DNA of 29,667 nt, taken from the NCBI GenBank assembly GCA_002428605.1, contig DIXH01000002.1, positions 1 to 29,667 of the forward strand, given 5' to 3'. A program made the position numbers and the translations under genes. This stretch comes from Clostridiaceae bacterium UBA6085. Its GTDB lineage: Bacteria > Bacillota > Clostridia > Clostridiales > Clostridiaceae. This document shows, in pieces, positions 6,836 through 13,926 of the stretch (positions are counted from its first letter, which is position 1; each line of letters begins with the position of its first letter). A model generated the notes under the pieces. It saw only the letters and a program-made list of their open reading frames with translations, did no database searches and was not told where the DNA came from.

Positions 6836-7687
6836 CTACAGACCAAGATATCGAATTATGCCATCAGCTATTCCCCTTGCCATCCTCTGCCTGTAATCGG
6901 CAGTCGAAAGCAGCAGATCCTCATCAGGATTCGTCATGAACCCTGTCTCTATGATAGTCACCGGAACCTCTGACCAGTTGATTCCGGTATAGCTGTCACT
7001 AGCCCTTACTCCCCTGTCCTTTGCTCCGGTCTCCCTCACTATTCCCTCAAGTATCATAAGGGATGCCCTTCTGCAGTCATCGCTTAAGTGTCCTGCCCAT
7101 TGGTTTCCCGTACCCGGATAATAGGCGGATATTCCATTGACTCTGCTGTCATCAGCTCCGTTGGCGTGGATCCTTACAAACAGGTCTGAATCGTTATCAT
7201 TGGCTATCCTTGCCCTGTCAATGTTGCTAAGGTCAACATCAGCTGTGGTCCGAGTCATAACCACCTGAATCCCACTTTCAACCAGAAGTGTCCTTACCCT
7301 CTGTGATATGTCGAGTACAAGCTCATGCTCAGGTATCCTTGTATCTATCCCTTGTGTTCCTGAAGATACCCTGGACTTCATCACCTCTGACTCTGGGCCG
7401 ATTGGTTCGAGGATCCTGCTTTCCTCTGCCTGATGTCCGGGATCAAGTGTCACAACATATCCTTCCCTGGGCAAGGCTGGTTCAGCAGGAACTGGAACAT
7501 CCGGTTCTGAAGGCAATGTTCCAACAATTGCCGGATCGGAAGGCTCCGGCTCAGTCTCTTCAATCACAGGTGAATAGTCCGGTTTTAAAGGTCTGGTATC
7601 TGAGGGTTCTGATATTTTTTGTGAACAGCCTGCCAATGCAACGGAAAGGATCATAATTAATACAATAAAACGTTTACGAAAATCCAA
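6836..7687 (-). CDS. Lipoprotein N-acetylmuramoyl-L-alanine amidase (Amidase_3)
   Basis: About 283 residues. The N-terminus has a lipoprotein signal with the lipobox LAGC (lipid-modified Cys about residue 21). A Pro/Glu-rich linker (about 25-75) precedes the zinc amidase domain (about 77-283). Likely zinc ligands are H85 (TLDPGHQ), E122 (PEHELVLDIS) and H174 (RIHANGA), and the catalytic Glu is E247 (IIETGFMTN). It would cut the amide bond between MurNAc and the stem peptide while anchored on the outer face of the membrane. I chose the TTG at 7687, 7 nt after GGAGG; the upstream in-frame ATG at 7708 precedes the RBS. The beta-glucosidase gene follows in the same direction. Confidence 0.93.
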   Translation of the reverse strand: MDFRKRFIVLIMILSVALAGCSQKISEPSDTRPLKPDYSPVIEETEPEPSDPAIVGTLPSEPDVPVPAEPALPREGYVVTLDPGHQAEESRILEPIGPESEVMKSRVSSGTQGIDTRIPEHELVLDISQRVRTLLVESGIQVVMTRTTADVDLSNIDRARIANDNDSDLFVRIHANGADDSRVNGISAYYPGTGNQWAGHLSDDCRRASLMILEGIVRETGAKDRGVRASDSYTGINWSEVPVTIIETGFMTNPDEDLLLSTADYRQRMARGIADGIIRYLGL

Positions 7688-7746
7688 GCATTCACCTCCA
7701 CATAACACACTCTACCTTAATTATATACACCAAAAAGGCACAAGGC

Positions 7747-7775
7747 TTGTCAAATAATGAAAATGATTGTAAATT
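7747..7775 (+). promoter_or_regulatory. Possible promoter with Fur-like operator for the metal-type fusion gene
   Basis: On the plus strand TTGTCA (7747-7752) and TAAATT (7770-7775) are 17 bp apart. The spacer carries TGAAAATGATTGTAA (7758-7772), which matches the Fur-family 7-1-7 pattern TGATAATnATTATCA at 11 of 14 fixed positions. Metal-dependent repression is a reasonable guess, but the match is imperfect and the -10 box is weak. Confidence 0.3.
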
Positions 7776-7903
7776 CCAAAGCGGAAAAATTCACATTTCA
7801 CCATGTCTTCGCTTTGTCGAAAGAGGTGGATTTTTGCTTCACATTCTGTTATTTTTAAGGAGTTACAATTTTATGGCATAAGTGCCGACAGCAAGGATGT
7901 ACT

Positions 7904-9613
7904 ATGAAAATATTAAACAGAAAAATAAGGCTTGCACATATGACGTGCACAAGCTGTGAAGCCACCGTTGAGAGGGCTCTCATGGACATTCCCGGTGTCC
8001 TCAACGCGAAGTCGAACCATTTGGAAAATGTCGCCGACATAACCTTCGATGAAGACATGTGTACGATTGATGAGATAAAGGAGAAGCTTTCCGAAACTGG
8101 GTATATGCCTTCAGGAAACGGATCCGTCAAAGGCTATGCGATAATTGCAACGGCAGGTGTCCTCATATTTGCCGGAAGCATGTATGGAGCATTCGACCCT
8201 GTTAATGTAAACAGCTCTGCTTCATATGCCATGCTTTTTGCTGCAGGCGTATTTTCTTCATTCCACTGCATAGGCATGTGCGGGGGGATAGCCCTCTCCC
8301 AGAGTGGAAGAGGCAGCTTCCAAAGACTTGGCATGCACGGCTCATCAATCCTCTATAACCTTGGCCGCGTTGTTTCCTACACTGCCTTAGGTGCGCTTGC
8401 CGGACTCCTGGGATCAGCGCTATCCCTGACTCCCGGCATGAAGGGTGCCCTGCAGTTATTTGCTGCAGCAGCTATGGTCATCATGGGGCTTAGAATAACA
8501 GGAGTAAGGCTTCCTTCCTGGCTTTCACTTAAGCTTCCGGCTATAGTGAAATTGAATGGAAACGGCTCACCTTTCATTGTCGGACTCCTCAACTCTCTCA
8601 TGCCCTGCGGGGCACTTCAGACCATGCAGCTATTTGCTCTCGGTACAGGAAGTCCGGTATCGGGTGCACTTTCCATGCTTGCCTTCTCTTTAGGTACCGT
8701 TCCACTCATGCTTGGATTCGGAATGATATCAGGAAGCCTCTCGAGAAAATCCGGACGCCTTATTGCTCAGGCATCAGGCATCCTCGTTCTTCTCTTCGGC
8801 CTTTCACTGGGTGGAAGAGGTCTTGTTTCCATGGGAATAGATTTGTCCCCAGGTTCACTCGTTGCCGGCTTCTTCTCTTCTGAAATGGATGAAGCTTCAG
8901 CAAAGGCAATCGTCAGGGATGGCAGGCAGTCAGTTGAGATAAATGTGACTGCAACAGGCTTCGAGCCTCAGATCGTATATGCACTAGAAGGTATTCCCCT
9001 TGAGATAAACTTCAAGGGTGTGGAACTTACGCAGTGCAATTCCGCACTTTCCATACCGGCTTACAATAAGGAGTTCCGCCTATCTGAAGGTGATAACATC
9101 ATCTCGATCACGCCTGGTGAGGATGACATTCTGTTCTCCTGCTGGATGTCCATGCTTAAGGGCAGGATAATGGTGGTCGACGACCTTAAGGCGATTGACC
9201 TTTCAGAAGAGAAGGCCATAAGAAAAGGTAATCAGGCTGCCCCACTCCCCGGTTCACATGTAGGCTTCGCCATTGACAAAGGTGCCTATCAGGAGCTGAA
9301 GGTCATCGCATCAGGTGAGGAATTAGTCCCGCTGATACTTGTTGCAGAGCCTCAGAAGGAACTGAAGCTTGAAATAGGATTAAGCGACTTCCTTTATAAG
9401 GACAAGGATATTGAAATAGTGTTCGCACAGACCAATGAGGAAGATGCTCACCTTAAGACCGATGGAGACAGAGCTTCCGCATCGCTTATCCTTGAAAAGA
9501 CCGGAACCTATGTTATCCTTGCCGACCACGAGCTTGTAGGACTTATATACGTACCCGAGGATATCTCTAAAGAAAGTGCCGAATCTGTATGGCAAAGATA
9601 TATGGGTAAATAA
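7904..9613 (+). CDS. HMA - DsbD/TauE-like membrane - cupredoxin-like fusion protein
   Basis: A 569-residue fusion. Residues 5-70 form a heavy-metal-associated domain with MTCTSC (C15, C18). Residues 75-310 form a polytopic domain of the DsbD transmembrane / sulfite exporter TauE type, with the family motifs HCIGMCGG (122-128) and LMPCGALQTMQ. Residues 345-427 resemble the cupredoxin-like domain found in related proteins, with C378, C413 and M415/M417 in FSCWMSML as likely copper ligands. A further beta-rich region ends the protein. The combination suggests copper handling or thiol transfer across the membrane; the exact function is unproven. The start is ATG 7904 with AAGGATG upstream. Two small SHOCT proteins follow on the same strand. 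Confidence 0.85.
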   Translation: MKILNRKIRLAHMTCTSCEATVERALMDIPGVLNAKSNHLENVADITFDEDMCTIDEIKEKLSETGYMPSGNGSVKGYAIIATAGVLIFAGSMYGAFDPVNVNSSASYAMLFAAGVFSSFHCIGMCGGIALSQSGRGSFQRLGMHGSSILYNLGRVVSYTALGALAGLLGSALSLTPGMKGALQLFAAAAMVIMGLRITGVRLPSWLSLKLPAIVKLNGNGSPFIVGLLNSLMPCGALQTMQLFALGTGSPVSGALSMLAFSLGTVPLMLGFGMISGSLSRKSGRLIAQASGILVLLFGLSLGGRGLVSMGIDLSPGSLVAGFFSSEMDEASAKAIVRDGRQSVEINVTATGFEPQIVYALEGIPLEINFKGVELTQCNSALSIPAYNKEFRLSEGDNIISITPGEDDILFSCWMSMLKGRIMVVDDLKAIDLSEEKAIRKGNQAAPLPGSHVGFAIDKGAYQELKVIASGEELVPLILVAEPQKELKLEIGLSDFLYKDKDIEIVFAQTNEEDAHLKTDGDRASASLILEKTGTYVILADHELVGLIYVPEDISKESAESVWQRYMGK

Positions 9614-9710
9614 ACTGCCACGTTCTTGCCACATTTATCCTGTCCTTTCATCATGTTCAGTTCATAATTGTGCACTATCATATAGTAAACAAGATAAAGG
9701 CGGTGAAAAC

Positions 9711-10010
9711 ATGTTCCCAAGAATGTTCAACAATTACAGATACGATGGCAGAGGTACGATGATGGACTGGTATTACGGCAGGATGAATCCATGGCAGATA
9801 GGCATCATGGTCGTAGTCGGAATCCTGATCCTCGCTATCATAGTATATCTGATAGTAAGGATCGCAAGGCGCGGGCATACTACAAATCATGGCGATGCAA
9901 TGACAAGGACCTATTCCCCTGATGCTTTGAGGATACTCGATGAAAAGTTCGCCAAGGGCGAGCTTACTGAAGAGGAATACCAGAGGAAGAAAAAGCTCAT
10001 CACTGGATGA
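9711..10010 (+). CDS. Small membrane protein with C-terminal SHOCT domain
   Basis: A 99-residue protein. A short N-terminal part rich in Tyr/Arg/Asn is followed by one TM helix (about residues 28-48, IGIMVVVGILILAIIVYLIV) and a C-terminal SHOCT motif, ALRILDEKFAKGELTEEEYQRKKKLI. SHOCT is a short helical hairpin found at the end of many bacterial membrane proteins and thought to mediate oligomerisation. The start at 9711 follows AAAGGCGGTG. The upstream in-frame ATG at 9576 overlaps the fusion gene and has no RBS. It lies about 100 nt after the fusion gene and 30 nt before a second SHOCT gene, so a shared unit is likely. Confidence 0.85.
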   Translation: MFPRMFNNYRYDGRGTMMDWYYGRMNPWQIGIMVVVGILILAIIVYLIVRIARRGHTTNHGDAMTRTYSPDALRILDEKFAKGELTEEEYQRKKKLITG

Positions 10011-10040
10011 AGGACGACATAGAAAGGAAGTGACTGGAAG

Positions 10041-10235
10041 ATGATGTTTTTTCCAATAATACTCGTGGTTCTGCTGTTCATGTACTTCAATGACAACCAT
10101 GGCGGAAGAAGAAGATACGATGACTACAGGGAAGACAGAGGCAGGGCATCAGAGATCCTTGACAGGAGATTCGCTGAAGGCGAAATATCCGAAGAGGAAT
10201 ATCTTAGAAGACGTTCCATGCTTAGAGAAAGATAA
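10041..10235 (+). CDS. Very small membrane protein with SHOCT motif
   Basis: A 64-residue protein: a hydrophobic N-terminal helix (about residues 2-16, FFPIILVVLLFMYF), an Arg/Asp/Tyr-rich linker, then the SHOCT motif ASEILDRRFAEGEISEEEYLRRRSML. It appears to be a shortened paralogue of the preceding protein. AAAGGAAG precedes the first of two consecutive ATG codons by about 10 nt. A strong terminator follows directly, closing the unit that may begin at 7904 or 9711. Confidence 0.82.
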   Translation: MMFFPIILVVLLFMYFNDNHGGRRRYDDYREDRGRASEILDRRFAEGEISEEEYLRRRSMLRER

Positions 10236-10239
10236 GATG

Positions 10240-10272
10240 TGAGGAAGCTTAGTGCTTCCTCATTTTTGTTTT
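10240..10272 (+). terminator. Terminator after the SHOCT genes
   Basis: A 9-bp stem TGAGGAAGC / GCTTCCTCA with a 5-nt loop, followed by TTTTTGTTTT on the plus strand. A strong Rho-independent terminator. Confidence 0.9.
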
Positions 10273-10339
10273 CCGCACTATGTAGTATACTGAAGCTAAG
10301 CAAAAGTATCGTCAGGATGATACCTAAGGAGAGGATATC

Positions 10340-12427
10340 GTGACCTTTTCAGAGATGCAGAAAGCATATGATACGAGGGAATTCAGGGAAAGCTTCACTT
10401 ATGGCGGCGATGACCTGGGAGCAAGGGTTTCCCAGGGAAAAACCACATTCAGGCTGTGGTCACCCTTTGCAGATTCGGTCAGGCTAAAGCTATACAGGTC
10501 CCAGAAGGGCGGTCCGCCATACAGCACTGAAGATATGACAAGGAGCATCAGCGGCACATGGGTCAGCACCCTTGAAGGCGACCTTTCAGGAACCTATTAT
10601 ACGTTCCTCGTAAATTTCAGCGGACAATCAAACGAGACTTGCGACCCGTATGCCAGGGCAGCCGGAATCAACGGCACAAGGTCAATGGTCATAAGGCTCG
10701 AGGATACAGACCCGATAGGCTTCAGGGAACACAGGAGACCTGAGGCTTTAGACCCCGTGAACTCCATAATCTACGAGGTCCATGTACGGGACCTGTCAGT
10801 AAGCAAGGCCTCAGGCATCAGGAATAAAGGACTGTTCCTTGGCTTTACCGAGACCGGAACAAGGAATCCCCATGGGTTCACCACGGGAATAGACCATATC
10901 AGGGAGCTCGGTGCAACACATGTGCAGCTGCTCCCAATATTCGACTACTTTACTGTCGATGAGGAGAAAGGCGGCTACAACTGGGGATACGACCCATACA
11001 ACTACAACGTGCCTGAAGGCTCCTACTCATCGGACCCTTTCGACGGGAAAAAGAGGATAAGGGAGCTCAAGGAAGCGATAATGACCATGCACAAAAATGG
11101 CCTCAGGGTGATAATGGACGTGGTATACAACCATACAGGCTTGACCGATGGCTCTTGGCTTAACCTTTCAGTTCCTTATTACTACCACAGGACAAAGGGG
11201 CTTCAATTCACCGATGCCTCTGCATGCGGCAATGAGACAGCCTCTGAAAGGCCCATGGCAAGGAAATACATAGTCGATTCGGTGCTTTACTGGCTTGAAG
11301 AATACAAGCTTGACGGCTTCAGGTTCGACCTCATGGGCATCCACGACCTGGAGACAATGTCACTCATCGAGAAGAAGGTCCACGAGAAGGATCCATCAGC
11401 CCTCATCTACGGTGAAGGCTGGACAGCCAAGGACAGTCCTCTCCCTGAGGACCATCGGCTGGTAAAGAAGAATATCATAAGGACAAAGAGGATCGGAGCA
11501 TTCAACGACGACCTCAGGGATGCGATCAGGGGACATGTCTTCAAGGCTAAAAGCAAAGGCTTCGTTGCCGGGGCATCCGGCAACGAGGAATCGCTTAAAT
11601 TCGGAATCGTCGGTGCAGTAAGCCACCCCCAGATCGGGATGAACGATCTACTTTACTCAGCTGCCCCATGGGCTGAGAGCCCGGAGCAGTCTATCAACTA
11701 CTGCGCAGCGCACGACAACCACACACTCTACGATAAGCTTAAGACAGCTTCAGGAAACCATGAGGAGTTCATCAGGGACATGAACAGATTGTCTGACGCG
11801 ATAGTCCTAACATCCCAGGGCATACCATTCCTTCATGCAGGCTCAGAGTTCCTGAGGACGAAGAACGGTGATGAGAACTCCTACAAATCAGGAGACAGTG
11901 TCAACATGCTGGACTGGAACCTTAAGACCAGAAACATTGACATATTCCACTATTACAAGGGCCTTGCCGAGCTCAGAAGATCAAGGAAGGCATTAAGGCT
12001 TGGATCCGCTGAAGAAATAAGGAAGAACCTGGTCTTCTACGGAAAAGGCAGAGACTCATCGCTAAGGGTACGGGAACACAATGTAGTAGCATATATAGTG
12101 TCATCTGTTGCCCCTGGCAAAAAGGGAAGCCTTCTTCTGGCATTCAACGGAAACAGGCATGACGTCATACTGGGCATACCTCATGGCAGCTGGAGCATCC
12201 TCGCTGACAAATATAAGTCAGGGGCAGAGACCATCGGAAGAGTTGATGGCGGCTCCTGCGTGCTTAAGGCAACATCAGCCCTTGTACTCGAAGCTGATGG
12301 AGACTTTGAGCTGAAGGCTGACTATATTAACATCCTTGACTCAAGGAACAGGAAGATCATACTTGCGGCGGCGCTCCTTTCTGCAGGGCTTGTAGCAATT
12401 CATGGAAGGTTCAGGAAAAAGAAATAG
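10340..12427 (+). CDS. pulA: Type I pullulanase (GH13) with C-terminal membrane segment
   Basis: 695 residues. An N-terminal CBM48-type domain (about 20-120) precedes the GH13 barrel with the pullulanase signature YNWGYDP (213-219). Region I is DVVYNH, region II is FRFD (nucleophile D330), region III is YGEGW (acid/base E359) and region IV is AAHDN (D459). It should hydrolyse alpha-1,6 branch points of pullulan and limit dextrins. The start is GTG at 10340, 8 nt after AAGGAG. There is no signal peptide, yet residues 671-689 form a hydrophobic helix followed by GRFRKKK, so the catalytic part is predicted to hang on the cytoplasmic side of the membrane. It is a single gene with its own terminator, far from the maltodextrin operon it would serve. 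Confidence 0.94.
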   Translation: MTFSEMQKAYDTREFRESFTYGGDDLGARVSQGKTTFRLWSPFADSVRLKLYRSQKGGPPYSTEDMTRSISGTWVSTLEGDLSGTYYTFLVNFSGQSNETCDPYARAAGINGTRSMVIRLEDTDPIGFREHRRPEALDPVNSIIYEVHVRDLSVSKASGIRNKGLFLGFTETGTRNPHGFTTGIDHIRELGATHVQLLPIFDYFTVDEEKGGYNWGYDPYNYNVPEGSYSSDPFDGKKRIRELKEAIMTMHKNGLRVIMDVVYNHTGLTDGSWLNLSVPYYYHRTKGLQFTDASACGNETASERPMARKYIVDSVLYWLEEYKLDGFRFDLMGIHDLETMSLIEKKVHEKDPSALIYGEGWTAKDSPLPEDHRLVKKNIIRTKRIGAFNDDLRDAIRGHVFKAKSKGFVAGASGNEESLKFGIVGAVSHPQIGMNDLLYSAAPWAESPEQSINYCAAHDNHTLYDKLKTASGNHEEFIRDMNRLSDAIVLTSQGIPFLHAGSEFLRTKNGDENSYKSGDSVNMLDWNLKTRNIDIFHYYKGLAELRRSRKALRLGSAEEIRKNLVFYGKGRDSSLRVREHNVVAYIVSSVAPGKKGSLLLAFNGNRHDVILGIPHGSWSILADKYKSGAETIGRVDGGSCVLKATSALVLEADGDFELKADYINILDSRNRKIILAAALLSAGLVAIHGRFRKKK

Positions 12428-12435
12428 TTTCCGTA

Positions 12436-12475
12436 AAATGGGAGGTGCACGAACTCATGCACCCCCCATTTTTTT
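12436..12475 (+). terminator. Terminator after the pullulanase gene
   Basis: A 14-bp stem (AAATGGGAGGTGCA / TGCACCCCCCATTT, one mismatch) with a loop of about 8 nt and a run of seven Ts on the plus strand. It lies between convergent genes. The minus strand also gives CATTTTACGG after the stem, so it may act in both directions. Confidence 0.85.
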
Positions 12476-12477
12476 GA

Positions 12478-12762
12478 TCATTGAAATATGATGTTTCCAG
12501 CTATCACCAGGAGCACAAGTGCTCCGAAAAGGACCGATACCAGCACGGTAACCGAGCGGTCCTCGTCCCTGACTACTGCTGCCAGGCCAAGGAAGAGTGC
12601 TGCTATCGCGGATGCCATGACTGGAGCGCCAAGGTATGCTCCGCCGGTAAGCAATGCATCCATCCTCTCGAAGAAAAGGTATGTTAAAGCTATGAAGGCT
12701 GCAGAAATCATTGTCAGCAGCACAGCTACCCTTCCAAGTCCTGATCCGGGCAGAAATCTCAT
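12478..12762 (-). CDS. Small integral membrane protein
   Basis: A 94-residue protein with three predicted TM helices (about residues 12-32, 41-63 and 70-91) and few charged residues apart from a cytoplasmic RDEDRS loop. I do not recognise the family. The start at 12762 has GAGGAG 9 nt upstream; the ATG at 12771 directly abuts that RBS and is less likely. It follows the transglycosylase stop codon by 13 nt and is the last gene of the polA operon. Confidence 0.7.
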   Translation of the reverse strand: MRFLPGSGLGRVAVLLTMISAAFIALTYLFFERMDALLTGGAYLGAPVMASAIAALFLGLAAVVRDEDRSVTVLVSVLFGALVLLVIAGNIIFQ

Positions 12763-12775
12763 TGTGACCATCTCC

Positions 12776-13339
12776 TCAAAGCTTCCAGAAATACAGAAGC
12801 CTGTATATTTTTTTCCTTAGTTCTATCTTCTCAACATAGCCTTTTGTCTCTGCATACGGAATCTGGAGGAGGTTCTCCCCATCTCCATAATCATCCGACG
12901 ATATCCATTCCCTGACTCTTCCAGGCCCTGCATTGTAGGCCGCAAGGACCGTCCTCTCGACACCGAATAACCCGCCAAGGTAAGACAGGTACCAGGTACC
13001 CATCCGGATGCTGGTTTCAGGGTCATATAGCTTATCCTGCGTGTAGTCTTCAATGCCAAGCTTATCTGCTATGAAAATACCTGTCGACTCGTTGATCTGC
13101 ATCAGCCCTCTTGCATCAGCTGCAGACACGGCTTCCGGATCGAAGCCTGACTCGGCATGGATTACCGCCAGTATGAGGACCCTGTCCACTCCATACTCCT
13201 CTGAGTACTTCTCAACAGTATCCAGATACCTTAGCGGGAAGACCACAGTTCCCACATACCAGGCAGCTCCAAGTGCAAAGAGGGGAAATGCCATGACAAG
13301 TCCTGCTAATCTATTTTTCCTTCGCTTCTTCACATTCAA
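12776..13339 (-). CDS. Membrane-anchored lytic transglycosylase (SLT domain)
   Basis: 187 residues. A basic N-terminus (KKRRKNR) and one TM helix (about 11-35) anchor an extracellular SLT domain. The catalytic Glu is E63 in HAESGFDP, followed by the family motifs ARGLMQI and AAYNAGPGRV. It would cleave the MurNAc-GlcNAc bond of peptidoglycan to form 1,6-anhydro ends. The reading frame opens with TTG at 13339 inside the end of coaE (29-nt overlap); a GTG at 13333 is also possible, and neither has a strong RBS. The order polA - coaE - transglycosylase is also known from Clostridium genomes. Confidence 0.92.
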   Translation of the reverse strand: MNVKKRRKNRLAGLVMAFPLFALGAAWYVGTVVFPLRYLDTVEKYSEEYGVDRVLILAVIHAESGFDPEAVSAADARGLMQINESTGIFIADKLGIEDYTQDKLYDPETSIRMGTWYLSYLGGLFGVERTVLAAYNAGPGRVREWISSDDYGDGENLLQIPYAETKGYVEKIELRKKIYRLLYFWKL

Positions 13340-13925
13340 TACCCATTTTCATGAAGACCATATCGATCTCCTCCTTGGTTTCCTCGAGGTCACCGCTGTT
13401 GTCTACTACATAGTCAGCGAGATCAAGCTTCTTCTTTACAGGCATCTGGCTTGCGATCATGCGACTTGCCTCTTCTTCCGTGATCCCATTTCTCTTCATG
13501 AGGCGCTGGAGCTGAACTTGGGCTTCTGCATATACAAGTATGGTGCAGTCCATGTCCTTTTCAAAACCCTCCTCAAAAAGAAGCGGAGCATCAAGTATGG
13601 CGGCTGCATAGTCTTCCGATTCCAGCATATCAAGCCTCTTTTCAATCTCAATGCGAATATAAGGCATGATGATGTCCATGTATTCTTTCCTGTCCCTGTC
13701 GCTCGAGAACACTATCCTCCCAAGCTCCTTCCTGTCAAGCTCTCCGTCCCTGAAGACCCTTTCGCCATACCTGCCTTTAAGATAATCAAGTATCTTCGGA
13801 TACAGTGAAAGGACCTCTCTTGCCACGATATCGGCATCTACCACAGGTATGCCCTTACCTGAGATATGCTTGACCACAGTGCTCTTTCCCGAGGCTATGC
13901 CTCCTGTTATACCAATCCTAATCAT
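13311..13925 (-). CDS. coaE: Dephospho-CoA kinase
   Basis: 204 residues. It catalyses the last step of coenzyme A synthesis, phosphorylating the 3'-hydroxyl of dephospho-CoA with ATP. The Walker A loop is GGIASGKST (residues 8-16). The conserved VDADIVARE segment and the LDAPLLFE motif of the substrate site follow. The start ATG at 13925 lies one base after the polA stop codon, with GAGG near the polA end as RBS; the longer frame from 13952 runs inside polA and is unlikely. Translational coupling with polA is probable. Confidence 0.96.
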   Translation of the reverse strand: MIRIGITGGIASGKSTVVKHISGKGIPVVDADIVAREVLSLYPKILDYLKGRYGERVFRDGELDRKELGRIVFSSDRDRKEYMDIIMPYIRIEIEKRLDMLESEDYAAAILDAPLLFEEGFEKDMDCTILVYAEAQVQLQRLMKRNGITEEEASRMIASQMPVKKKLDLADYVVDNSGDLEETKEEIDMVFMKMGIECEEAKEK

Positions 13926-13926
13926 G

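Noticed and set aside
9576..9710. Longer N-terminus for the first SHOCT protein
   Set aside because: The upstream ATG overlaps the preceding gene and lacks an RBS, while the ATG at 9711 has AAAGGCGGTG at the right distance.
13053..13808. Plus-strand 251-codon frame across the transglycosylase and coaE genes
   Set aside because: It is antisense to two well-identified genes and has no RBS or recognisable motif.
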